NCBI GenBank assembly: GCA_910589375.1
Contig: CAJUTK010000003.1
Location: forward strand, 67,247 to 131,246
Length of the DNA: 64,000 nucleotides
Reading direction: 5' to 3'
Source of the DNA: an uncultured Bacilli bacterium
Lineage (GTDB): Bacteria > Bacillota_I > Bacilli_A > RF39 > UBA660
Within the stretch, counting starts at the first letter, position 1, and each line of letters starts with the position of its first letter. The position numbers were made by a program, and so were the translations under genes. Of this stretch, positions 16,869 to 25,777 are shown in pieces. The notes beneath the pieces are model-generated. The model was not told the DNA's origin. It was given only the letters and a program-made list of their open reading frames with translations, and ran no database searches.

Positions 16869-16905
16869 CAAATCTAAAAACTTAGATTTGTTTTTATGTT
16901 ATAAT
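16869..16905 (+). terminator. Terminator with abutting extended -10 promoter
   Basis: Stem CAAATCTAA / TTAGATTTG followed by TTTTT, then TGTTATAAT with TATAAT at 16900-16905. Confidence 0.75.
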
Positions 16906-16926
16906 AAGGGAAATAGAAAGTGATGT

Positions 16927-17154
16927 ATGATTATTGTTTCTCATTATTCCTCCTTGTTAGGAGATATTTTAATAGCAGTTCAAAATAATAAATTAGTTGG
17001 ACTTTGGTTAGAAAATCAAAAGTACTATTTTACTGATTCTAAAGTGATTACGATTTCTTCTATGGGATTAGGAATCTTTTTCATTAATTACTTCACGGCA
17101 ATTTATATGATTGTAAGAGCAAATAAAAAATTAACAAACAAGGAAGCAAACTAA
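16927..17154 (+). pseudogene. Ogt/MGMT N-terminal fragment fused to a membrane-protein tail
   Basis: Of 75 residues, the first about 35 ('HYSSLLGDILIAVQNNKLVG' to 'LWLENQKYYF') match the N-terminal ribonuclease-like domain of methylated-DNA-protein cysteine methyltransferase. The sequence then switches to a hydrophobic helix ('MGLGIFFINYFTAIYMIV') and a Lys-rich end. The DNA-binding domain with the PCHR active site is absent. It looks like a second deletion chimera next to the RhuM/cyclophilin one. A shorter MGMT-like protein with PCHR is encoded at 47676. Confidence 0.5.
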
Positions 17155-17611
17155 GAATAGTTTGCTTTTGGATAATCTTGATACTTTCTCTTCAAAATGG
17201 TAAAATATGGATAGTGGTATTTAAGGCGTTGTTGAAAGTGAATCAAGAGAAAATTGGAAAATTTAGGATTCACAGTGTTAGAAATATTAAATATGTATGT
17301 AGAAGAATTAGAACAAAATAAAAACTTAAAAGGTACAGTTGTTGCAAAGAATACCAATTCAAAGATTGCTCGCTTGAATATAGTGATTATGCTCACTCTA
17401 TTAGTAGTGTGCGTAAAGAAAATGCATTAAATCATAGTATTGACGGAAGTAGTATTATACATTTGGCTTCAACTTCCAAGTATTTTGAGACATTTAATCT
17501 TTCAAAAGGGATTTGGACTGGAAGTTGGTAATTGAATACTGGTATTAGATTTTAAGATGTATGTTTTAAAATTTAATATATAGATATTTTAAAAGGAAAG
17601 GTGGTGAGAAT
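17155..17611. other. Degenerate intergenic stretch with coding remnants
   Basis: No intact gene. At about 17239 'gtgaatcaagagaaaattgg' encodes NQEKIG, the conserved start of the XRE subgroup seen at 26214, then the frame is lost. A second remnant ends at 17531 (tail 'NLSKGIWTGSW') and is unrecognised. AAGGAAAGGTGGTGAG before 17612 is the ribosome site of the next gene. Confidence 0.4.
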
Positions 17612-18070
17612 ATGAATAAAATATTAAAAAGAAGTATTTTTCTATCACTAATGTTAATGTTGATTCTTATAGGGAATATTGTTGTAAAAGCAGATGGTAA
17701 CTGGATTAATACTAGTATTTCTATATCAGATAATTCTACTTTAAAGGGAAAAATTAGAACATATAATTATTCTAACTATCAAATTGACATTACTCCTACA
17801 AAGTTGGAAGCTGGTATGTTATTATCTGGTAAAGTGCGTGTAATTTTAGAAATGAGAAGACCCACTTATACTCTAGGAATTGAAACAGGGCATCAAACTA
17901 AATATGCACATTATGTTGAATTTGATGAAAAAAAAGGTATTGGAACAACTCAAACAAAAAAAGCGGGATGTGGAAAAGGAAAACTTTACTTTTATTTCAG
18001 TACATTAGGAAAGAATGGTGCTGGATGGGGTAGCATGGATGCAGATGCAGTAATTAAAAATTATCAATAG
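17612..18070 (+). CDS. Small secreted protein encoded with an ABC transporter
   Basis: A 152-residue protein with a signal peptide (cleavage likely after 'VVKA', residue about 27) and a 125-residue mature part rich in Thr, Gly, Lys and Tyr, with a single Cys ('KAGCGKGKLYFYF'). No known family is recognised. It is followed within 51 bases by a MacB-type ATPase and two FtsX-like permeases. That order resembles bacteriocin (lactococcin 972-type) or peptide-toxin loci, where a secreted product is made with its efflux or immunity transporter. Function is inference. SD is AGGTGGTGAG. Confidence 0.6.
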   Translation: MNKILKRSIFLSLMLMLILIGNIVVKADGNWINTSISISDNSTLKGKIRTYNYSNYQIDITPTKLEAGMLLSGKVRVILEMRRPTYTLGIETGHQTKYAHYVEFDEKKGIGTTQTKKAGCGKGKLYFYFSTLGKNGAGWGSMDADAVIKNYQ

Positions 18071-18120
18071 AAAGTGTTTTTTAGATAATGAAATATATTA
18101 TCTTGAAAAAAAGAGGTATT

Positions 18121-18795
18121 ATGAAAGCAATTGAAATAAAAGATATAGTAAAAATGTTTACTTTACCAGATGAAAAAATAATAGCTATTAATAATATTTC
18201 CTATGTATTTGAATATGGAAAATTATATGCAATAATGGGGCACTCTGGAAGTGGAAAAAGTACTTTAATACAATGTCTTGGGATGTTAGATAATGCAAAT
18301 AGTGGCATGATATCTATCGATGGAAAAGATGTTAAAACATTATCTTCTAATGAAAAAAATGATTACCGTAATCAAAAAATAGGATTTATTTTTCAAAAAT
18401 ATTATTTAAATAATACAATGAAAGCTTATGAGAATGTTATGCTTCCTATGTTGATTAATAAAGAATATAAAAATATAGATTTAAAAGAGAAAGCATTATC
18501 TTTATTAAAAGATGTAGGTTTAGAAGAAAGAAAAAATCATTTACCAAAAGAGTTAAGTGGAGGAGAACAACAAAGGGTAGCGATTGCTAGAGCTTTAGCT
18601 AATAACCCAAAAATTATATTAGCTGATGAGCCTACTGGAAATTTAGATGAAGAAAATGAAAAATATGTTTTAGAAAAATTAAAGCAATTAGCGAGTGAAG
18701 GAAAATGTGTCATTGTAGTTAGTCATAACAATTTAATAAAGGAATATGCTGATGTTGTTATTTCTATGAGTCATGGAAAGTTTGTAGGAAATTAG
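18121..18795 (+). CDS. MacB/LolD-type ABC transporter ATPase
   Basis: A 224-residue ATPase with Walker A 'GHSGSGKST', Q-loop 'FIFQKYYL', signature 'LSGGEQQRVAIARAL', Walker B 'IILADEPTGNLDEE' and switch 'VSHN'. The 'DEPTGNLD' form is typical of the MacB/LolD/FtsE group that powers export or extraction rather than import. The ATG at 18121 has AAGAGGT upstream; the longer start at 18088 has none. One base separates its stop from the first permease. Confidence 0.9.
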   Translation: MKAIEIKDIVKMFTLPDEKIIAINNISYVFEYGKLYAIMGHSGSGKSTLIQCLGMLDNANSGMISIDGKDVKTLSSNEKNDYRNQKIGFIFQKYYLNNTMKAYENVMLPMLINKEYKNIDLKEKALSLLKDVGLEERKNHLPKELSGGEQQRVAIARALANNPKIILADEPTGNLDEENEKYVLEKLKQLASEGKCVIVVSHNNLIKEYADVVISMSHGKFVGN

Positions 18796-18796
18796 A

Positions 18797-19996
18797 GTGA
18801 AAACTAAATATTATTTTAAAATATCTTTTAATAATTTTATACATAAAAAAATTAACATCATTAATGTTATTTTATTAGTATTATCTATGACTTTATTTAT
18901 TTCAGTAATGAGCTTTTCTAAAACTTTTACAAATATTCTTTACAAGGAATCAGAAGGAAATATAAAGCATCGTTTATTATTAGTAAATAAATTAGAAGAA
19001 GCGTTTGATAGAAACGATTTTAAAGATATTCCTCATTTAGAATTTATTTCTTCTTCGTCGGAATATAACCATTATGTGTCTGTAGATGGAAATTCTATTT
19101 CTTTAATAGGTGTTCCTAATAAGTATATTTCTACTATTTATGGAACTAATGATTTTAATGACAGTCATAGTTTGATTTGTCCATCTAGGTTTTATTTTGG
19201 AGAGGATCCAGAAGAATATAATCACGAATTTATGAAAAATATAAAAGAAGGTAAAGATTATTTAAATAGAACTTTATCTATCAATTCTATAAACTATCAA
19301 GAAGAATATCAAGTAGTTGGAATTTATGATGTTTCTAATTATTCATTTGGAGAATATAATGTATGTTTTACCAGCCAATCTAATATTAAAGAGATACATA
19401 CAAAAGAAGAAGAATATTATAAACAAGAATGTGAAAAAGATTCATTTTCTTGTGTTGATTCAACTGATAATAATGGTGGAGTAGTATTAGTAGATCAACT
19501 AGATAATATAGAAAGTGTTACTGAGGCTATTGAAAGTAAAGGCTATTATACTAGTGTTGTTATGGAATACAATACAGAAGGAATTAAAACTTTAAATGAA
19601 ATTCTACTTACTATTTCTATTATTGTTATGATAATAACGTTTATAGTATTGGCAGTTTCTTCTAATAAATTTATTCAATATAATAAAAAGAATAATTTGA
19701 TTTATAAAGCTTTAGGCTATAGTAATAAAGTTTTAATCAAAATAAATTATTTAGAAAATATTATTCGTTCTATTATTAGTTTTCTAATAACTATTTTATT
19801 AATCATTTTATTATATGTACTAATTATGAATATTTTTAGCGCTCACATAAAATTAGGTTATTCTATCGATATTTCTTATAGTTCTATTTTTGTGGGATTT
19901 CTAGCTATGTTGGGGATATCTTTACTCTCTTGTTATATTTCTTTAAGAAATAATGGCAATTGTATTATTGAGGAGCTTGTAGATGAAGAAGCATAA
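18797..19996 (+). CDS. FtsX/MacB-like ABC permease, first subunit
   Basis: A 399-residue protein: N-terminal transmembrane helix (about 18-40), a large extracytoplasmic domain (about 45-260), then three transmembrane helices, with the FtsX-like segment 'IYKALGYSNKVLIKINYLE'. Starts with GTG one base after the ATPase stop. It probably forms a heterodimer with the next permease. The extracytoplasmic domain has two Cys in 'QECEKDSFSCVD' that could form a disulfide. Substrate unknown; the secreted protein at 17612 is the obvious partner. Confidence 0.75.
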   Translation: MKTKYYFKISFNNFIHKKINIINVILLVLSMTLFISVMSFSKTFTNILYKESEGNIKHRLLLVNKLEEAFDRNDFKDIPHLEFISSSSEYNHYVSVDGNSISLIGVPNKYISTIYGTNDFNDSHSLICPSRFYFGEDPEEYNHEFMKNIKEGKDYLNRTLSINSINYQEEYQVVGIYDVSNYSFGEYNVCFTSQSNIKEIHTKEEEYYKQECEKDSFSCVDSTDNNGGVVLVDQLDNIESVTEAIESKGYYTSVVMEYNTEGIKTLNEILLTISIIVMIITFIVLAVSSNKFIQYNKKNNLIYKALGYSNKVLIKINYLENIIRSIISFLITILLIILLYVLIMNIFSAHIKLGYSIDISYSSIFVGFLAMLGISLLSCYISLRNNGNCIIEELVDEEA

Positions 19997-21020
19997 ATTT
20001 TTAATATTTAATATTTTAAAAAAGAAAAAAATATGTAGATTTTCTAGTATGATGTTTATATTGATGATGATTATATTTTTTTCTGTTTTAGGAATCAAGA
20101 ATGGTATGTTGCAAAAGTATGAAAGAGTAAAATTAGAAAGTATTGATCACAATTATGTTCTTTTAAAATCTTCTAATAAAAGTTATTATCAAATGATAGA
20201 AGAAATTAAAGATATCAAATTTGTCCAAAAATATTATCCCGTTATGTATGCAAAAGTAGATAATACTTATTTTGTTTATGATGATTGCGAAAATTTATCT
20301 ATTTTAGAAGGTAATTGTATTTCCAATAAAAACGAGGCCTTAGTAAACTTTTATCAAGAAAACGGTAGCGATAAAATATCTATAACTTTGGATGGAAAAA
20401 AAATAGATTTGAATGTCGTAGGAAAATATCGTAGTAAATCTTTTAGTTTTTCAGATGATATTACGAGTCCTGTTATTATTTCTAAAGAATTACTAGAATC
20501 TTTGGATGTACAATATACTAACGAAATAGTTGTTAAAATTAACGATTATGAAAATAGGGAGAAATTTTTAAATCTTCTTGTTAAAATGGAAGGTTATAAT
20601 ACAGGTGTTCAAGGTAGTAATGATGGAGTATTAGATAGATATCGCTCTTATTGTAATATAATGAATTGCTTTTCTAACATATTAGTATTTTTCTGCTTTG
20701 CCATAATATTTTTGGTAAATATTATTATTATTCATGATAATAAACAGGATATTGCTATTATGAGAAGTGTGGGATATTCAAATTTAAAAATATCTTTTCT
20801 CATGAGTATTTATGTATTTATAATACTACTATTATCCCTAATACCAGGAATAGTTATTTCCATTTTCTTTTCTGCCATTTTTAAAAATTTAATAATATTA
20901 CAATTTTCTATGGTATTAAATTTTCTAGTGGTTTGTTTAATAGCGTTATTAGTAGCAGATTTTCTTTTATCCTTTTTCATCAGAAAGATAAATATTATTA
21001 AATTATTGTATGAGGACTAA
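19983..21020 (+). CDS. FtsX/MacB-like ABC permease, second subunit
   Basis: A 345-residue protein with the same layout: N-terminal helix (about 21-40), extracytoplasmic domain (about 45-225) and three C-terminal helices with 'IAIMRSVGYSNLKISFLM'. Overlaps the first permease by 14 bases, so the two are translationally coupled and likely made in equal amounts. No terminator-grade hairpin is obvious just after it. Confidence 0.75.
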   Translation: MKKHKFLIFNILKKKKICRFSSMMFILMMIIFFSVLGIKNGMLQKYERVKLESIDHNYVLLKSSNKSYYQMIEEIKDIKFVQKYYPVMYAKVDNTYFVYDDCENLSILEGNCISNKNEALVNFYQENGSDKISITLDGKKIDLNVVGKYRSKSFSFSDDITSPVIISKELLESLDVQYTNEIVVKINDYENREKFLNLLVKMEGYNTGVQGSNDGVLDRYRSYCNIMNCFSNILVFFCFAIIFLVNIIIIHDNKQDIAIMRSVGYSNLKISFLMSIYVFIILLLSLIPGIVISIFFSAIFKNLIILQFSMVLNFLVVCLIALLVADFLLSFFIRKINIIKLLYED

Positions 21021-21424
21021 CATTAGTTGGTTCTTTTTGTTAGATTTTCGAAAACTTTCAGCACGAAGTGTAGGAAGTAAAAAATCCAGTATATGTGAAA
21101 AAATTAATATAGGAGAAGATGGTTTAAGATAAGCATAATAAAAAATAGCCGCTTTAATCTACTATTTCTGTGACTCAAACATTTAAAAATCTACACATTT
21201 TATCTACTTATTTAGGTTTTATTATCTTTATGGTTACATTCCCATATTCTTTTAGCAAAGTTGGATAGAAAATTAAAGAAAATAAATTTTGAATATTTTT
21301 ATTACTTATTAGAATTTGTAATAGTTTTTAAAGCAAACCAATAAGATAGAAGAGTTGACTTTTTTCTGGTATAATATTTATGGAAAAAGAAGAATTTTAT
21401 ATTTAAAAAGAGGAGACTAAAAAT
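21021..21424. other. Intergenic region, no intact gene
   Basis: Only short broken frames are seen. TGGTATAAT (TATAAT at 21370-21375) forms an extended -10 for the acetyltransferase at 21425, which has AAGAGGAG upstream. Nothing else is supported. Confidence 0.4.
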
Positions 21425-21883
21425 ATGAAAATAATAGAAGTAGAAAATAGAGACGAAATTCTAATGAATCAGTTATTAGAGGTATGGGAAAGCGCAGTAA
21501 GAGAAACCCATTTATTCTTATCAGAAGAAGAAATACAAAATATTAAAAAATATGTGCCACAAGCTCTTATAGAAGTTTCTCATCTAATGATTGCTAAAGG
21601 TGATAACAATCATCCTATTGCTTTTATGGGAATAGAAAATCAAAAATTAGAAATGCTATTTATTAAAAATAGTGAAAGAGGAAAAGGGCTAGGTAGAGAG
21701 TTATTGAATTATGGTATAAAATATTATCACGTTAATGAATTAGCTGTAAATGAACAAAATCCTCTTGCTTTAGGTTTTTATGAACATATTGGATTTAAAG
21801 TGTATAAACGAAGTGAATTAGATGATCAAGGCAATCCTTATCCAATTTTATATATGAAATTAGAAGATGATATGAAAAATTAG
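21425..21883 (+). CDS. GNAT-family N-acetyltransferase
   Basis: A 152-residue GCN5-related acetyltransferase. The acetyl-CoA pyrophosphate loop is 'ERGKGLGRELLNYG' (about residues 82-95), and the C-terminal 'NEQNPLALGFYEHIGFKVYKR' is the usual motif B region. The N-terminus ('LLEVWESAVRETHLFLSEEE') resembles YiaC/YjaB-type acetyltransferases. The acceptor cannot be told. Twelve bases separate it from the DUF5131 gene, so the two may be co-transcribed. Confidence 0.85.
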   Translation: MKIIEVENRDEILMNQLLEVWESAVRETHLFLSEEEIQNIKKYVPQALIEVSHLMIAKGDNNHPIAFMGIENQKLEMLFIKNSERGKGLGRELLNYGIKYYHVNELAVNEQNPLALGFYEHIGFKVYKRSELDDQGNPYPILYMKLEDDMKN

Positions 21884-21895
21884 GAGGAATTTTAT

Positions 21896-22615
21896 ATGGC
21901 TATGTGGAATCCTTGGAGAGGGTGTAAAAAATGTAGTGATGGGTGTTTGCATTGTTATATTCATAAAGGAGATTACAAAAGGAATATAAATACTAATGAA
22001 ATTATTAAAACAAAAGATTTTGAAAAGCCAATAGAAAAATTAAAAAATGGCGAGTTTAAAATGAAGTCTGGAATAGTCTATCTATGTTTCTCTACTGATT
22101 TTTTAATTGAGGAAGCAGATGAGTGGAGAGATGAATGCTGGAAAATGATAAAGATGCGACAGGATTGTACTTTTTTATTTCTAACAAAAAGGATTGATAG
22201 ATTTATGAAATGTGTTCCAAAAGACTGGAATGATGGATATGATAATGTAGTTGTATGTTGCACTATTGAAAATCAAAGAAATGCCGATTATAAATTATCT
22301 ATATTTAAAGATTTACCAATCAAACATAAATGTATTACTGCACAACCTTTATTAGCAGCAATTGACATAGAAAAATATTTAGATGATATTGAACTTGTTG
22401 TAGTAGGTGGAGAATCTGATTATTATGCTAGACCTCTTCATTATGAATGGGTATTAGATATTAGAGAACAATGTATTAGAAAAAATGTTAGTTTTGAATT
22501 TAGACAATGTGGTACTTATTTTATAAAAAATGGAAAACAATATAAGATAGAAACAAAAAATTTGATGAGACAGGCTAAATTAGCAAATATTGATTATAAA
22601 AGTAATCATTCTTAA
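21896..22615 (+). CDS. DUF5131 (phage Gp37/Gp68-like) protein with radical-SAM-type cysteines
   Basis: A 239-residue protein of the DUF5131 family ('MWNPWRGCKKCSDGCLHCY' at the N-terminus). Cys13, Cys17 and Cys20 give the CxxxCxxC spacing of radical SAM enzymes, preceded by Cys10. 'LFLTKRIDRF' and 'VVVGGESDYYARPL' are also conserved in this family. Members occur in phages and accessory islands; the substrate is unknown to me. AGGAGG precedes the start. Confidence 0.8.
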   Translation: MAMWNPWRGCKKCSDGCLHCYIHKGDYKRNINTNEIIKTKDFEKPIEKLKNGEFKMKSGIVYLCFSTDFLIEEADEWRDECWKMIKMRQDCTFLFLTKRIDRFMKCVPKDWNDGYDNVVVCCTIENQRNADYKLSIFKDLPIKHKCITAQPLLAAIDIEKYLDDIELVVVGGESDYYARPLHYEWVLDIREQCIRKNVSFEFRQCGTYFIKNGKQYKIETKNLMRQAKLANIDYKSNHS

Positions 22616-22706
22616 CAAAAAATGTTAATAAAGTTAGCATAACTGTAAAGATTAATCACTCGAAAAATAACCATAAAAATTGTATACTTAATTTGGAGGT
22701 GTAAAA

Positions 22707-23156
22707 ATGAATTTAGGAAATAATTTGTTTCAAGCAAGGAAAAAAGCTGGCTTATCGCAGGAAGAAGTTGCTTCCAAATTAGGAGTAAGCAGACAGACTA
22801 TTTCAAAATGGGAAACGGATGAAACACTACCTGATATTTATCAGTCTAAGAAACTTTCTAAACTATATCATTTATCATTAGATGAATTAATAGAATTTGA
22901 TATTGATGTGAAAGAAATAGAGGAAGCGATAGAAAATACTGATGAAAAAGTAGAAGCAAAGATTGATTGGACAAATGCTTGGAGTAAGAAATATCCAGTA
23001 CTTGCTAGCTATCAAAAACAAGTTGATATTAAAAAGTATTCTATTCAAATTAGAGAATTATTAGAAGAATTAAAAATAGTTTATAAATATAATGATTTAG
23101 ATAGTATGTTAGTTTTAAAAGATATACTTTACCATGAATGGAAAGATAAAAATTAA
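22707..23156 (+). CDS. XRE-family transcriptional regulator
   Basis: A 149-residue protein with an N-terminal helix-turn-helix ('GVSRQTISKWETDETLPDI', about residues 25-43) and an acidic, helical C-terminal part without a transmembrane segment, unlike most other XRE proteins in this window. Likely regulates the small genes downstream (acetyltransferase and DUF2185), which follow with short gaps. SD GGAGGTG. Confidence 0.85.
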   Translation: MNLGNNLFQARKKAGLSQEEVASKLGVSRQTISKWETDETLPDIYQSKKLSKLYHLSLDELIEFDIDVKEIEEAIENTDEKVEAKIDWTNAWSKKYPVLASYQKQVDIKKYSIQIRELLEELKIVYKYNDLDSMLVLKDILYHEWKDKN

Positions 23157-23171
23157 TGGATTGGAGGAAAA

Positions 23172-23444
23172 ATGATTCAAATACAATTTATTAAAAATGA
23201 AAATAGAGCAGTAGCGTATGATAATAATAAAGAAATTGGCGAATGCGAATTTATAGAAACAGAGAATGTATGGAATATTATTCATACTGGGGTTGATAGT
23301 AAATATCAAGGAAAGGGAATTGCTAAAGACTTGGTAAATTGCGTTATTGAAAATGCAAAAAAGTGGAATAAGAATCTTATTTCAGAATGTTCCTATGCAA
23401 AAAAAGTATTAGAAACTAGTAATATTGATAGAAGAAGGGGATAA
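23172..23444 (+). CDS. Small GNAT-type acetyltransferase (YjdJ-like)
   Basis: A 90-residue single-domain acetyltransferase of the short Acetyltransf_CG type. 'HTGVDSKYQGKGIAKDLVN' contains the CoA-binding Q-G-K-G-I-A. Such minimal proteins include YjdJ; substrates are not known. It starts 15 bases after the XRE gene (SD GGAGG) and ends 2 bases before the DUF2185 gene, so the three look like an operon. Confidence 0.8.
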   Translation: MIQIQFIKNENRAVAYDNNKEIGECEFIETENVWNIIHTGVDSKYQGKGIAKDLVNCVIENAKKWNKNLISECSYAKKVLETSNIDRRRG

Positions 23445-23446
23445 GT

Positions 23447-23836
23447 ATGGAACAATCTCATGACAAAAGAGATGAATTTATAAAAATAGAAGTGGAAAAA
23501 TTAATAGATTGGAATGAACCTAATGGGGAAGGTTGTATCGTTTCTGATAAAATAACCAAAGATGGTTTTAAAGTTGGATATATGTATAGGGAAGAACCAA
23601 CAGATGCTAATCCAGATAGCGGTTGGAGATTTATGGCTGGAGATGAAGATGAGGAGTATATGAATAATCCTAATAATCATCATATATTTGCTATTAATAC
23701 CATTTGTAATTACGATAAAGATATTATACCTTATTTAAAGTCAGAAATAGGAAGTGCTTATATAAGAATTGATGATAACAAATTTGAACTTGATGATGGT
23801 TCAAAACCTATATTTGTGGATAGACAAAATAGATGA
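23447..23836 (+). CDS. DUF2185 (Imm33-like) protein
   Basis: A 129-residue acidic protein matching DUF2185: 'GCIVSDKITKDGFKVGYMYR', 'DSGWRFMAGDEDEEYMNN' and 'FAINTICNYDKDIIPYL' are its recognisable blocks. Some DUF2185 proteins are predicted immunity proteins of polymorphic toxin systems. No toxin is visible nearby, so it may be an orphan immunity-like gene. SD GGGGATAAG. Confidence 0.75.
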   Translation: MEQSHDKRDEFIKIEVEKLIDWNEPNGEGCIVSDKITKDGFKVGYMYREEPTDANPDSGWRFMAGDEDEEYMNNPNNHHIFAINTICNYDKDIIPYLKSEIGSAYIRIDDNKFELDDGSKPIFVDRQNR

Positions 23837-23936
23837 AGTCTAATTTACCCGACAATTCTTAAATGTTAATACGCATTGCTTGTAGCAACGGACTATTCTT
23901 TATATAATAGTTTGTAAAGAAAGGAGTTGTTTTAAA

Positions 23937-24446
23937 ATGTTAAAAGAAAACATTAAACAAGTAAGAAAATCAAAAGGACTTTCACAGGAAGAACTTGCAA
24001 TTAAACTAAATGTAGTAAGACAAACTGTTTCTAAATGGGAGCAAGGATTATCTGTTCCTGATTCTGAACTGTTAGTTAAAATCTCTGAGATTCTTGAAAC
24101 GCCTGTAAGTACTTTGCTTGGCGAAAATATAGAAGAGGCTAAAGTAAATGATTTGAAAGTAATTTCTGAAAAATTAGAGATTATAAACTTACAATTATTG
24201 CAAAGAAAGCATACAAGAAGAAAATGGATTCATTGGATACTAATCTCATTATGTATCATTATTCTACTAATTTTTGCTGTATTATTCTTATTAAATAGCC
24301 CTTATTTTAGTTGGGATTATAATGAACCTGAAAATGCCGTTTTAGGAGTTATCTTTCATTCGTTTGAATGGCTATTTATTAGAGTAGCACCAATTGTTTT
24401 TATTGTATCCATTATTGGGATTGTCTTAACACGTAAGAAAGATTAA
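23937..24446 (+). CDS. Membrane-tethered XRE-family regulator
   Basis: A 169-residue protein: helix-turn-helix in residues 1-65 ('NVVRQTVSKWEQGLSVPD'), a linker and two transmembrane helices (about 98-122 and 140-163). No external domain follows. Such proteins may regulate membrane stress or partner proteins in the bilayer. SD AAAGGAG. TATAAT-like sequence lies about 40 bases upstream. Confidence 0.8.
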   Translation: MLKENIKQVRKSKGLSQEELAIKLNVVRQTVSKWEQGLSVPDSELLVKISEILETPVSTLLGENIEEAKVNDLKVISEKLEIINLQLLQRKHTRRKWIHWILISLCIIILLIFAVLFLLNSPYFSWDYNEPENAVLGVIFHSFEWLFIRVAPIVFIVSIIGIVLTRKKD

Positions 24447-24513
24447 ATCCAAATAATTTTAGATTTACGATTTATTCTTTTTTGGTACAATTTAATAGAA
24501 AGAAGGAATAGTT

Positions 24514-25056
24514 ATGAAATTAAAAAAAGTATTATCAAGTTTTATGATATTTGTATGTTCTTTATTTCTTGTTACAGGATGTACTGAAGAAAAAGTAGAA
24601 GAAAAGAAAGAAGAAGTGAAAGCAAAGTGCTCTATAGCAGAATGTATGAAAAAAATAGAGGCTACCAATACTGTAGAAGAAATTAATGATATTATAGGTT
24701 TTGAATCTACTACAGATGCTATGATTGGTAGTGATTCTATTTGGAAGTTTGATTCTAAAAATTGGATAAGTTTTAAAACTTCTGGGAACGACAATATCAC
24801 AATTCAAGCAACGATTGATAAAGAAAACTTAAAAGATGACAAGATTAAATTACCTTCATCAAGTGAGTTACAGAAAGATTTAAATGATGGTTCATTCACT
24901 TATGAAGAATTGGTTCAAAAAGTTGGAGGAGAAGGAACACTCACAAGTATTTCAAAAGGTTCATTTAGTTATACTTGGGTAGATAAATCAGGTCAAAAAT
25001 TGGGAGCAACTTTTAACAGAGAAAGTGGTAAATGTACAGTTGCTAGTTATAGATAA
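24514..25056 (+). CDS. Lipoprotein with BLIP-like (SmpA/DUF3862-type) repeats
   Basis: A 180-residue lipoprotein: signal ending 'FLVTGCTEEK' (lipidated Cys about residue 23), an acidic/Lys linker, then a domain made of two similar halves ('IEATNTVEEINDIIG', 'GEGTLTSISKGSFSYTWVD') that recalls BLIP/SmpA-like DUF3862 lipoproteins. It contains Cys34 and Cys39 near the linker. Ligand unknown. Own promoter (TGGTACAAT at 24483-24491) and terminator. Confidence 0.6.
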   Translation: MKLKKVLSSFMIFVCSLFLVTGCTEEKVEEKKEEVKAKCSIAECMKKIEATNTVEEINDIIGFESTTDAMIGSDSIWKFDSKNWISFKTSGNDNITIQATIDKENLKDDKIKLPSSSELQKDLNDGSFTYEELVQKVGGEGTLTSISKGSFSYTWVDKSGQKLGATFNRESGKCTVASYR

Positions 25057-25080
25057 CAGAAATTATAAATAAATATGTTA

Positions 25081-25114
25081 GGCAGAGAATTATCTGCCTT
25101 TTTTGTGTTATAAT
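25081..25114 (+). terminator. Terminator with abutting extended -10 promoter
   Basis: Stem GGCAGA / TCTGCC followed by TTTTTT (25099-25104); TGTTATAAT begins at once, TATAAT at 25109-25114. Confidence 0.85.
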
Positions 25115-25161
25115 GTTTATAGAGATAGAGCGAAAAATAGTAAGTTGTCGAGGAGATAATT

Positions 25162-25680
25162 ATGAAAGAAATAATAGATTTCATTGTTTTAATCATTATA
25201 TATATTTTTATATTTTATAAGAAATGGAAATCACGGGGAAAAGATGTATTGTTTGTAAATACTACAATGTATATATATTTATCATTTGTATTATATTTTA
25301 CTTTAATGCCTATAATAACATCTTTACCATTTATATTTAATCACCCATATACTCCAATGAATTTAGTACCCTTTATTGATGTTACTTTTGGCAGAGGAGA
25401 TTTTACTAGGCAGTTAGGATTAAATATTATAATGACAATTCCTTTTGGCTTTTTATTACCTTTAATGAAAAAAGAAAATACTAAATTATTAAGAGTTGTT
25501 TTCTATACTTTTTTATTGAGTTTAGGTATAGAAATATTACAACCATTGATAAATGGAATTAGATCTTCAGATATTACTGATATAATAACTAATGTTACAG
25601 GCGGAATTATTGGATATATAATGTATTTAATATTCAAACCATTAACAACTAAAATATTAAATTATATAGGTCATAGATAA
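25162..25680 (+). CDS. VanZ-like family membrane protein
   Basis: A 172-residue protein with four to five transmembrane helices. VanZ-family marks: 'NLVPFIDVTFGRGDF', 'LGLNIIMTIPFGFLLP', 'GIEILQPL' and 'SDITDIITNVTGGIIGY'. VanZ proteins are linked to low-level teicoplanin tolerance and envelope traits in Firmicutes, but most family members have no known role. It stands alone after a terminator/promoter unit; the 3' side is a decayed gene. Confidence 0.85.
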   Translation: MKEIIDFIVLIIIYIFIFYKKWKSRGKDVLFVNTTMYIYLSFVLYFTLMPIITSLPFIFNHPYTPMNLVPFIDVTFGRGDFTRQLGLNIIMTIPFGFLLPLMKKENTKLLRVVFYTFLLSLGIEILQPLINGIRSSDITDIITNVTGGIIGYIMYLIFKPLTTKILNYIGHR

Positions 25681-25777
25681 TTACAAATTGTAAATTTGTA
25701 GTTTTTAAAATAATAGTTAAGTTGTAGGTGAGAATATAGTTTAATGAGGTAAATTACAATTTGAAAGGAGCGTTCAT

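Noticed and set aside
17612..18070. Lactococcin 972-type bacteriocin assignment
   Set aside because: The genetic layout is similar, but I cannot match the mature sequence to that family, so it was kept as an unrecognised secreted protein.
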